NCBI GenBank assembly: GCA_012269655.1
Contig: JAAXJV010000006.1
Location: 1-10,916 of the forward strand
Origin: Pseudomonadales bacterium
GTDB taxonomy: Bacteria; Pseudomonadota; Gammaproteobacteria; Pseudomonadales; Litorivicinaceae
Length of the DNA stretch: 10,916 nt
Direction of reading: 5' to 3'
Below, piece by piece: positions 1-5,821 of the stretch. How positions within the stretch are numbered: the first letter of the stretch is position 1; the number at the start of each line of letters is the position of its first letter. Both the position numbers and the translations under genes were made by a program. The notes beneath the pieces were generated by a model. It ran no database searches and had not been told where the DNA came from. It saw only the letters and a list, made by a program, of their open reading frames with translations.

Positions 1-710
1 ACCTCGACCAGGGTGCCGGTCATGTAACGTGAGGCGTCAGACGCCAAGAAAACCACAACATCGGCGATGTCTTCGGGCTCTGCAATGCGTCCCAAGGGTA
101 CGGTCTTGCCTAAATCCGCAACTGCGTGATCTGGATTAAGGCCGCGTACCTCGAATCCTGTCCTAAGCATTGGCGTGTTAACTTCGTTGGGGCACACCGC
201 ATTCACGCGAATGTTCTGATGTGCATGATCCATGCCCATGCATTGAGTCAGCGAAGCGATGGCTGCTTTTGTCATGCAATAGAGTGCATGATTTGGGCCG
301 GGCGCTTTGCCACCCCAGCAAGAGGCGGTATTGACGATAACGCCCCCGCCGGCTGACGCCATGATAGGTATCGCAGCCCGACAAACTCGAAAAGGCGCCT
401 CCACATTCACACCCAATGATAATGCGTAATCGGCATCGCTGGTTTCGGTCACCGGTCCTCTGGTGATCACACCCGCATTGTTTACAACGATATCTAATCC
501 GCCCATTAAATCGGCGGCGTTAGTCGCCAAGTTCTCGACGTAGTCTTGATCTAGTAAATCGCCCGACAAAGAATGATGTGCCTTCGTCGAAGACGCATCT
601 TTGTCCGCTGCGGTCACGGTTGCGCCCTTTTCGATGAGTGCGGCGACGACGGCTTGGCCAATACCCCCTGCGGCTCCGGTTACCAGTGCCTTTTTGCCTG
701 CTAATTCCAT
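1..710 (-). CDS. Short-chain dehydrogenase/reductase, C-terminus cut by window edge
   Basis: Classical SDR-family NAD(P)-dependent oxidoreductase; 236 codons are in the window and the last roughly 10-20 residues lie beyond base 1. Seen directly: the N-terminal cofactor motif TGAAGGIG, the NNAG motif (IVVNNAGVITRG), the catalytic serine region NTASCWGG, and the catalytic YCMTK (Tyr-x-x-x-Lys), in the expected order. The last visible residues (LASDASRYMTGTLVEV) match the usual SDR C-terminal stretch that precedes the end of the protein. The ATG at 710 is supported by AGGA at 722-719 with an 8-base spacing. The conserved blocks point to an oxidoreductase acting on a hydroxyl or keto group, but the substrate is not readable. 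It is divergent from the zinc-ribbon gene and separated from the shikimate cluster, so membership of that pathway is only possible. Confidence 0.93.
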   Translation of the reverse strand, partial: MELAGKKALVTGAAGGIGQAVVAALIEKGATVTAADKDASSTKAHHSLSGDLLDQDYVENLATNAADLMGGLDIVVNNAGVITRGPVTETSDADYALSLGVNVEAPFRVCRAAIPIMASAGGGVIVNTASCWGGKAPGPNHALYCMTKAAIASLTQCMGMDHAHQNIRVNAVCPNEVNTPMLRTGFEVRGLNPDHAVADLGKTVPLGRIAEPEDIADVVVFLASDASRYMTGTLVE

Positions 711-835
711 CGACTTGATCCTAAGAAAACATTAAGGACCAAACTAAGGCTGCTTACCCTGTTTCGTAAAGCAGATTCATTTCTGTTTTTGCGACCTCTC
801 AGCTTTTGTGGTTGTTACCTTCTGAAGCGCTCCCC

Positions 836-849
836 GATACTTGAGTATC
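836..849. repeat. Perfect 6-bp inverted repeat in a divergent promoter region
   Basis: GATACT-TG-AGTATC is a perfect palindrome with a 2-base spacer. It lies in the 195-base gap between the SDR gene (minus) and the zinc-ribbon gene (plus). The heptamer TTGAGTA inside it (841-847) is repeated at 860-866, 19 bases downstream. The arrangement could be an operator for one of the divergent genes. No regulator can be named, and the hairpin is too short and lacks a T-run for a terminator. Confidence 0.3.
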
Positions 850-905
850 ATCCCGCTGATTGAGTACGCGGCATTGTCCCACTTTGTGTAGCTGAACCGG
901 ATTCC

Positions 906-1085
906 ATGCGAGTTAGAAAAAAGCAATGTCATCAATGCAGCGAGGTCAAAGATGTCTTGTATCGTTGTCGTTTTGGTCGGTCCACCGATTGGGTGTTTAT
1001 GTGTGGTAAATGTTTAGAAACGATAAAGGCGACGTTCGCCGACACCTACCAGTACGGCGGCACCTGGAAGAGCAAGAAGAAGTAG
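906..1085 (+). CDS. Small CxxC/CxxC zinc-ribbon-like protein (59 aa)
   Basis: A 59-residue ORF from ATG 906 to TAG 1083-1085. Two CxxC knuckles, CHQC (residues 8-11) and CGKC (33-36), are separated by about 21 residues that include DVLYRCR and a tryptophan, as in small zinc ribbons. The C-terminus is very basic and reads YQYGGTWKSKKK. I recall similar small proteins ending in YQYGGTWK in marine Gammaproteobacteria, but I cannot check this. The upstream bases show no strong Shine-Dalgarno site. The paired cysteines, basic tail and clean length argue for a real gene. The function is unknown; nucleic-acid or protein binding is plausible. It sits between the SDR and the tetR gene, convergent with the latter, and is probably unrelated to the catabolic genes. 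Confidence 0.75.
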   Translation: MRVRKKQCHQCSEVKDVLYRCRFGRSTDWVFMCGKCLETIKATFADTYQYGGTWKSKKK

Positions 1086-1149
1086 TTTGTTGTTTTTCTC
1101 GGTCCAAGATCTGTAGAACGTGGGTATTTGGCAAACCCTTCCAATTTAT

Positions 1150-1794
1150 TTACTGGTGATCGCGCCCCGTTCGTGCCAAGTGCAAAACGGCGTCCACCGC
1201 CATCTGGCAAAGGTTCTCTTGTCCCTTCTCGGAATAAACGGCAGAGCCAAAAGCGGCCGAAAATGTGTGCCGATTGGTTACATTGAAGGTGGCGAGTGCA
1301 CTTATAAACCAGTGCAATTCTGTGGCATCGCAACCCGCCCTAAATTCCCCGCTCGCGACACCTTCGCGGTAAAGTTTGGCAATGGTTTCAACCGCTGATT
1401 TGTTTACATCGGAAAAGCGTGCGCCGAGTGCATCCAAGTTCTCGGCCCGATGGATGTTTTCAATCGCAACAAGCCGCATAAATCCTTCATGTCTTATCCG
1501 GTCCATGAAGGTTTGACGGACAAAATTACACAGCGCCTCAGTGGCAGATTTAGGTGCGTCATTGTAGGCGGCTTCTTGCTCGCGCATCTGCCTATAGGCA
1601 AGGACGAGCACTTCGCGGTACAGGCCTAACTTGTCATCAAAATAGTAGTAAATCATTCGCTTGGACGTTTCTGTCCGTTCAGCAATGACATTGACCCGAG
1701 CGCCCGCGAAGCCATTTTCAGCAAACTCTTCGGACGCAATTTCAAGGATATTGCGCTTCACCTCTTCAGGGTTTCTTGCTTTTGGCTTCGCCAT
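1150..1794 (-). CDS. TetR-family transcriptional regulator
   Basis: A 214-residue TetR-type repressor. The N-terminal domain has the expected helix 1 (about residues 11-28, EVKRNILEIASEEFAENGF), then the helix-turn-helix at about 32-51 ending in the typical SKRMIYYYF followed by DDKLGLYREVL. The C-terminal ligand and dimerisation domain (about 65-205) is too divergent to name the effector. The ATG at 1794 is chosen. An in-frame TTG at 1812 would add six residues but has no ribosome site, while GGAG sits 12 bases before the ATG. The gene is divergent from the TRAP/shikimate operon, and matching inverted repeats lie in front of both. The likely role is therefore a local repressor of that operon and of itself, released by a pathway compound. 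This regulatory assignment is inference from layout and shared sites. Confidence 0.93.
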   Translation of the reverse strand: MAKPKARNPEEVKRNILEIASEEFAENGFAGARVNVIAERTETSKRMIYYYFDDKLGLYREVLVLAYRQMREQEAAYNDAPKSATEALCNFVRQTFMDRIRHEGFMRLVAIENIHRAENLDALGARFSDVNKSAVETIAKLYREGVASGEFRAGCDATELHWFISALATFNVTNRHTFSAAFGSAVYSEKGQENLCQMAVDAVLHLARTGRDHQ

Positions 1795-1817
1795 CTCGGG
1801 TGTTTGCTCCAAAACGT

Positions 1818-1854
1818 TGGTTAACGTAAGAATAACTTAACCATAAAGTTAAAA
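1818..1854. promoter_or_regulatory. Operator-like site in front of tetR
   Basis: Two overlapping symmetries occur here. TGGTTAA (1818-1824) and TTAACCA (1837-1843) form perfect 7-base arms with a 12-base spacer. TTAAC (1837-1841) and GTTAA (1848-1852) form a 16-base inverted repeat with a 6-base spacer. The string TTAACC-N4-AGTTAAAA (1837-1854) is shared with the site at 2134-2151. The site lies 25-60 bases upstream of the tetR start and overlaps its predicted -10, as expected for autorepression. Binding by this TetR protein is inferred. Confidence 0.55.
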
Positions 1855-1919
1855 AATACAATGTATGATGGCAATAAGTCTTGTTTGTTTCAGGCGCTGG
1901 CTTCGATCAAACGCCCCTT

Positions 1920-1936
1920 CTAGAACCCGAGTCTAG
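1920..1936. repeat. Inverted repeat CTAGA-N7-TCTAG next to a TATAAT box
   Basis: Five-base arms at 1920-1924 and 1932-1936 lie directly upstream of a consensus TATAAT at 1939-1944. The position would suit an activator or repressor site for a plus-strand promoter, which would leave a leader of about 240 bases before the TRAP operon. The arms are short, and a chance match in AT-rich DNA is possible. Confidence 0.25.
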
Positions 1937-2005
1937 GTTATAATTATTCGGCTAGCCTCAAAATTCGACAGTCACTTTCTCAAGATATTTATCACAAGCA
2001 ATTGA

Positions 2006-2022
2006 AATTAAACTATTTAATT
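2006..2022. repeat. AT-rich perfect palindrome in the control region
   Basis: AATTAAA-CTA-TTTAATT has perfect 7-base arms around a 3-base centre, midway between the two operator-like sites. It loosely resembles their TTAA-containing arms but lacks the C/G that defines them. It could be a protein-binding site or simply AT-rich promoter DNA. Confidence 0.3.
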
Positions 2023-2133
2023 CCTCTGTTTCTGATGGAGTTGTTCAGTACGGCTATCTCTGTAGCAAATTTCAATGGCTTTGTTCGCAAGTATCAGTTG
2101 ACCTGAACCGAAAATCATTGGACTCTCTATCTG

Positions 2134-2151
2134 TTAACCGAATAGTTAAAA
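2134..2151. promoter_or_regulatory. Operator-like site in front of the TRAP/shikimate operon
   Basis: TTAACC-GAAT-AGTTAAAA matches 14 of 14 fixed positions of the tetR-proximal site at 1837-1854. It contains the same inverted repeat TTAAC-N6-GTTAA (2134-2149). A second, overlapping pair AACCG (2136-2140) and CGGTT (2152-2156) adds symmetry. The site ends 42 bases before the dctP-like start codon, a position where a bound repressor would block transcription. Shared occurrence before both divergent units supports one regulator, most likely the adjacent TetR protein. Confidence 0.55.
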
Positions 2152-2193
2152 CGGTTGATATGGTAATCCATAACAAGAATATAGAGGCTCAAA

Positions 2194-3171
2194 ATGAATT
2201 TAGCTCCTAAAAAACTATTGGCAGCGGCGGCTGCCACCCTCATGTTGTCTACGGCTACACAAGCTGCCGACGTGAAACTGCGCCTAGCTGCATCGGCTTC
2301 TGCAACGGATTCACGCGCAGTTGCGATGGAAGAAGTCTTAAAGCCCGCGATTGCATCATTTGCTGATTATGAAGGCCACTACGGTGCATCTTTGTTCAAG
2401 CAAGGAACCGAACTGGAAGCGATTGCCCGCGGCAACCTCGAGATGAGCATTGCTTCTGCTCAAGAAATGGCCGAGTTCTTCCCTGAGTTCTCAATCTTCT
2501 CGGCGGGTTATGTTCACCGTGACTACGAGCATCAGCGCGCTGTGTTCAACTCCGAGTTCATGAAACCTCTGAAACAAAAGGCTGAAGATGAGCTGGGCAT
2601 TAAGTTGCTAGACGTGATCTATTTGGGTAAGCGTACAGTCAACCTGCGCGATCCGAATGGTGTTCGCACACCATCAGACCTGAACGGCGTTAAATTGCGT
2701 ATGCCTGGCTCTGAGGCTTGGTTGTTCTTGGGAACTGCTTTGGGCGCAAACCCTGCCCCGGTTCCTTACGCAGAAACCTACACTGCTTTGCAGACCGGTG
2801 CGGTAGACGGCCAGGATAACCCTCTTCCAAACACCGTTGACATGAAGTTCTACGAAGTAACCAAGTCAATCACTTTGACAAATCACTTGGTTGACCTGAA
2901 CTACCTGGCAGTCGGCAAGAAGTTCTATGATTCATTGAGCACAGACCAGCAGCAACAACTACGCGCGGCTGTATCAGCAGCGGCGGCTTCTGCGAGCGCT
3001 AAAATCATTGAGAAGGAAGCCGGTCTGCGTTCTTTCCTAGAAGAGCAAGGCATTCAGTTCCACGAGCCTGATCTAGATGCGTTCCGCACACAAGTTCAGA
3101 AAGCTTACTTGGAATCAGATTATTCCAAGAATTGGGTTCCTGGCATGATCGATCAGATCAACGCCCTTTAA
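2194..3171 (+). CDS. TRAP transporter periplasmic solute-binding protein (DctP family)
   Basis: A 325-residue TRAP substrate-binding protein. Residues 1-24 are a Sec signal peptide: the basic KK, an Ala/Leu-rich core, and likely cleavage after ATQA. The mature part shows the DctP hallmarks, with Arg169 in VKLRMPGSE, the position that usually salt-bridges the substrate carboxylate, and GAVDGQDNP at 202-210. AGAGG at 2183-2187 sits 6 bases before the ATG. It would capture an organic acid in the periplasm and deliver it to the DctQ/DctM pair encoded next. Ligand identity is not encoded in any motif I can read. The downstream enzymes suggest shikimate, quinate or 3-dehydroshikimate, which is inference from context. 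Confidence 0.95.
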   Translation: MNLAPKKLLAAAAATLMLSTATQAADVKLRLAASASATDSRAVAMEEVLKPAIASFADYEGHYGASLFKQGTELEAIARGNLEMSIASAQEMAEFFPEFSIFSAGYVHRDYEHQRAVFNSEFMKPLKQKAEDELGIKLLDVIYLGKRTVNLRDPNGVRTPSDLNGVKLRMPGSEAWLFLGTALGANPAPVPYAETYTALQTGAVDGQDNPLPNTVDMKFYEVTKSITLTNHLVDLNYLAVGKKFYDSLSTDQQQQLRAAVSAAAASASAKIIEKEAGLRSFLEEQGIQFHEPDLDAFRTQVQKAYLESDYSKNWVPGMIDQINAL

Positions 3172-3196
3172 TATCTTCGATGAAAGGAGATCGGCC

Positions 3197-3679
3197 GTGC
3201 GTCGTTTGATGAAATATCTACAAAACACGGCCGCCGGGGTTGCGGCGGCGATGCTCGCCGCAATGTTCGTGGTTTTCTTAACCCAAATTGTTTCACGCTA
3301 TCTATTTAATCTGTCGCTCGGTTGGACGGTAGAAGTTTGCTTAACTCTATGGTTGTGGAGCGTTTTTTGGGTGGCTGCTTTTTGCACTCGGGAGTCAGAT
3401 CACATCCGATTTGACATGCTCTATCAAGCAGTTAATCCAAAGGTACAAAGGGTATTTTCTGCAATTGCAGCCTTAGCGATTTTATCGGCAATGTTGGTGG
3501 CCCTACCGGCCACTTATGATTACGTCGAGTTTTACCGGATCAAGAAAAGTCCGGTGCTGCGCATTCCTTTGCATTATGTATTCAGTATTTTTGTGGTTTT
3601 CATGGCAGCCATTGCTGTTCGTTACATCATCGACTTTATCCGCCAGATCCGGCTCGCATTTTCTAAGGACGCGCAATGA
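3197..3679 (+). CDS. TRAP transporter small membrane subunit (DctQ family)
   Basis: A 160-residue inner-membrane protein with four predicted hydrophobic segments (about 13-35, 43-63, 87-108, 125-147). It carries DctQ signatures: VSRYLFN (32-38), W43 followed by E46, and DHIRFDML (68-75). The start is GTG at 3197, chosen because AAGGAGA at 3184-3190 lies 6 bases upstream; an in-frame ATG at 3209 would be too far from it. The gene begins 25 bases after the binding-protein gene and overlaps the DctM gene by ATGA, so the two membrane subunits are translationally coupled. It pairs with DctM in sodium-driven TRAP transport. Confidence 0.93.
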   Translation: MRRLMKYLQNTAAGVAAAMLAAMFVVFLTQIVSRYLFNLSLGWTVEVCLTLWLWSVFWVAAFCTRESDHIRFDMLYQAVNPKVQRVFSAIAALAILSAMLVALPATYDYVEFYRIKKSPVLRIPLHYVFSIFVVFMAAIAVRYIIDFIRQIRLAFSKDAQ

Positions 3680-4971
3680 GTTTTGAATTCGCGCTATGTA
3701 TTGCAGCGGTTTTGTTCATCGCGGCCCTGGGTGCACCCGTCGCGCTATCGATGATCGCAGGTTCAATTTTCTATTTGTTCATCACAGGGCAGGACCTTGC
3801 GTTAGCTGGCGAACAAATCATTCAAGGCTTGTACAACAGTTTTGTTTTATTGGCTGTGCCTTTATTTATCGTGGCCGCCAACATCATGAATGCCGGCGCC
3901 ATTTCAGATCGGCTTTTGCAATTTTGCGTAGCTTTGGTGGGTCACCTCCGGGGTGGACTCGGTCATGTGAACATTCTGTCTAGTCTAATTTTCTCGGGTA
4001 TGTCCGGCTCTGCCGTCGCCGATGCGGCCGGCGTCGGTAAGGTCATTATTCGTATGATGACTCAAAACGACCGCTATCCCAGAGGCTATGCTGCCGCATT
4101 GACCGCGGCCTCAGCGACGATTGGTCCGATTATTCCACCGTCAATTCCCATGGTGATATATGCCTTAGTTTCCGGGGCTTCTGTTGGGTTTCTGTTTATT
4201 GCAGGGCTAGTTCCTGGCTTGATCATGGGCGCCGTGCTCATGGGCATGAATCGTTATTTGTCAGCTCGAAAAGATGTTGTGATTGAAGAGCGCGTGCCTC
4301 GCCGGCAACTGCCGATGATTACGTGGCGTGCATTGCCTACCTTGATGATGCCAGTCATTTTGCTTTACGGGATTTATGGCGGCGTTACCACACCGACCGA
4401 AGCGGCTGCGGTTGCGACTGCCTATGCGCTGTTACTTGCGGCAGTTGTCTACCGCAGTGTGACGGCCAGTGAATTGTTTGAATGTTTCCGTGACAGTGCT
4501 CGCTCATCGGCCAGCGTGGGCTTGATCATCGGCGCAGCACTCGTGTTTAACTACATTGTGGCCACTGAGGGCATCCCGCAGGCCATCGCTACTCAATTAG
4601 GTTCATGGGATTTGTCTCCCCTGCAATTCCTTCTGTTGGTCAATCTAATTTTCTTGTTGTTGGGATGTTTGTTGGACGCAACCACGGTCATTTTGGTGGT
4701 GGTTCCATTGTTGGTGCCGGCGTGTCGAGAATTGGGTGTTGATTTGATCCATTTCGGGATCGTAACCATGGTCAACCTCATGATTGGGCTGATTACGCCA
4801 CCCTACGGAATTTTGTTATTCGTGATTAACGGAACAACAAAAATCCCGATCAGCGAGATCATACGCAATGTAATGCCCTTCCTTGGGGTCTTGATCGCGG
4901 CGTTACTGGTCATTACGGCGTTGCCGGATCTCGTTTTGTTCATGCCTAGACTATTTGGGTATGCAGGCTAA
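3676..4971 (+). CDS. TRAP transporter large membrane subunit (DctM family)
   Basis: A 431-residue polytopic permease of normal DctM length, hydrophobic throughout. Recognisable blocks are FSGMSGSAVADAAGVG (about 106-121), ASATIGPIIPPSIP (145-158, a re-entrant hairpin region), TTPTEAAAVA in the middle, and TPPYGILLFV near the C-terminus. It forms the ion-coupled translocation path of the TRAP system. The ATG at 3676 has AAGGA 6 bases upstream and overlaps the DctQ stop. The dehydrogenase gene begins 4 bases after its stop at the start chosen here. All three TRAP parts look complete, so the transporter should be functional. Confidence 0.95.
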   Translation: MSFEFALCIAAVLFIAALGAPVALSMIAGSIFYLFITGQDLALAGEQIIQGLYNSFVLLAVPLFIVAANIMNAGAISDRLLQFCVALVGHLRGGLGHVNILSSLIFSGMSGSAVADAAGVGKVIIRMMTQNDRYPRGYAAALTAASATIGPIIPPSIPMVIYALVSGASVGFLFIAGLVPGLIMGAVLMGMNRYLSARKDVVIEERVPRRQLPMITWRALPTLMMPVILLYGIYGGVTTPTEAAAVATAYALLLAAVVYRSVTASELFECFRDSARSSASVGLIIGAALVFNYIVATEGIPQAIATQLGSWDLSPLQFLLLVNLIFLLLGCLLDATTVILVVVPLLVPACRELGVDLIHFGIVTMVNLMIGLITPPYGILLFVINGTTKIPISEIIRNVMPFLGVLIAALLVITALPDLVLFMPRLFGYAG

Positions 4972-4975
4972 GCAC

Positions 4976-5818
4976 ATGATCAAACTTGGCCTGATCGGCA
5001 TGAATATTCAAAAGTCTCGTGCGCCTGCGCTCCACCGATTGCTGGCAGAGCTGCACGGTGTGCCATTGACCTATGAGCTGCAAGAGGTGGAGAGCAATTC
5101 CGCTGAGGCCTTTGAAACAACGTTAACCCGTTTGAGAAACGATGGATTTGCCGGCTGCAATGTCACATTCCCTTTTAAACAACTTGCGTACACTCATGTG
5201 CATTGCCCAGATCTGTCAGCGCGGCGTGTCGGGTCAATCAATACGCTCAGTTTTGACGGCAGCATCCGTGCCACCAATACGGATTACACGGGCTTCATTC
5301 GAGCCTATCGCCATTGCCAAGGTACATCGCCTGCAGGCAACGCATTAATGTTGGGTGCGGGCGGTGTCGGTCGAGCGGTTGCCTTTGGGCTGCAGGAGCT
5401 CGGGCTCGATCAACTCTATGTTTTCGACCTGGATATTCAGAGAGCGACCGATTTGGCGGAGTCACTTCGTTCGAAGCAAATTCCTGCAGAGGTGGTTGAA
5501 GCTGAGCACCTCAACAAGATCAGTCAGCAAGTTGACGGACTCATCAATTGCACTCCGGTTGGTCATTACACGTCGCCCGGCCTGCCCTTAGATCCAAATC
5601 TAATCGGTCATCAGGCATGGTGTTTTGATGCGGTTTACACCCCATTAGAGACGGAATTTTTGTCTGCCTGTCGAGATCACGGAATGAACGTTATCTCTGG
5701 TTTTGAACTCTTTCTATACCAAGGCCTAGATGCCTTTGAATTTTGGACCGGCGTCAGCACCAATGAAATGCGTGCCCGGTCAGCCTTCCTTGATGCGTTT
5801 GACTTAAGCGAGGTCTAA
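4976..5818 (+). CDS. NAD-type shikimate/quinate dehydrogenase (AroE/QsuD-like)
   Basis: A 280-residue AroE-family enzyme that should oxidise shikimate to 3-dehydroshikimate (or quinate to 3-dehydroquinate). Seen: the substrate-domain motif NVTFPFKQ (62-69) with catalytic Lys68, INT (88-90), NTDYTGF with catalytic Asp103, the nucleotide loop GAGGVGRA (127-134), NCTPVG (191-196), and YQGLDAF near the C-terminus. After the second beta strand the sequence is DLD (151-153) where biosynthetic AroE has the NADP-binding NRT; acidic residues here mark NAD-using catabolic enzymes such as QsuD. Residue 16 is Ala where AroE has Ser and QsuD has Thr. The ATG at 4976 is chosen because homology starts there; upstream TTG 4955 and ATG 4961 have no usable ribosome site. 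A catabolic role follows from the next gene. Confidence 0.9.
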   Translation: MIKLGLIGMNIQKSRAPALHRLLAELHGVPLTYELQEVESNSAEAFETTLTRLRNDGFAGCNVTFPFKQLAYTHVHCPDLSARRVGSINTLSFDGSIRATNTDYTGFIRAYRHCQGTSPAGNALMLGAGGVGRAVAFGLQELGLDQLYVFDLDIQRATDLAESLRSKQIPAEVVEAEHLNKISQQVDGLINCTPVGHYTSPGLPLDPNLIGHQAWCFDAVYTPLETEFLSACRDHGMNVISGFELFLYQGLDAFEFWTGVSTNEMRARSAFLDAFDLSEV

Positions 5819-5821
5819 AGC

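Larger units (their letters stand above)
1813..2193. promoter_or_regulatory. Divergent control region between tetR and the TRAP/shikimate operon
   Basis: This 381-base gap has no convincing coding sequence. It is AT-rich and holds two similar operator-like motifs (1837-1854 and 2134-2151), an inverted repeat CTAGA-N7-TCTAG (1920-1936), an AT-rich palindrome (2006-2022), and a perfect TATAAT at 1939-1944 on the plus strand without a good -35 at standard spacing. On the minus strand TTGCCA (complement of 1869-1874) lies 17 bases from TAACTT (complement of 1846-1851), a plausible tetR promoter that overlaps the first operator-like site. The plus-strand start is unresolved: TTGGAC at 2118-2123 with a weak AATAGT at 2141-2146 would also overlap the second site. 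Confidence 0.6.

Noticed and set aside
1116..1133. Possible hairpin GGGT...ACCC between the zinc-ribbon and tetR genes as a bidirectional terminator
   Set aside because: The stem is only four perfect pairs with a bulge for any extension, and no T-run follows on either strand.
1120..1398. Plus-strand ORF of 92 codons across the 3' end of tetR
   Set aside because: It is antisense to a clear TetR coding region, has no recognisable domain and reads as a shadow frame.
2155..2183. TTGATA (2155-2160) and AATATA (2178-2183) with 17-base spacing as the TRAP operon promoter
   Set aside because: The -10 would abut the ribosome site at 2183-2187 and put the start of transcription almost at the ATG, leaving no room for that site in the message.
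4955..4975. Earlier starts (TTG 4955 or ATG 4961) for the dehydrogenase, overlapping the DctM gene
   Set aside because: Neither has a ribosome site at sensible spacing, and the added residues fall outside the family's conserved N-terminus; ATG 4976 begins right before the first beta strand.
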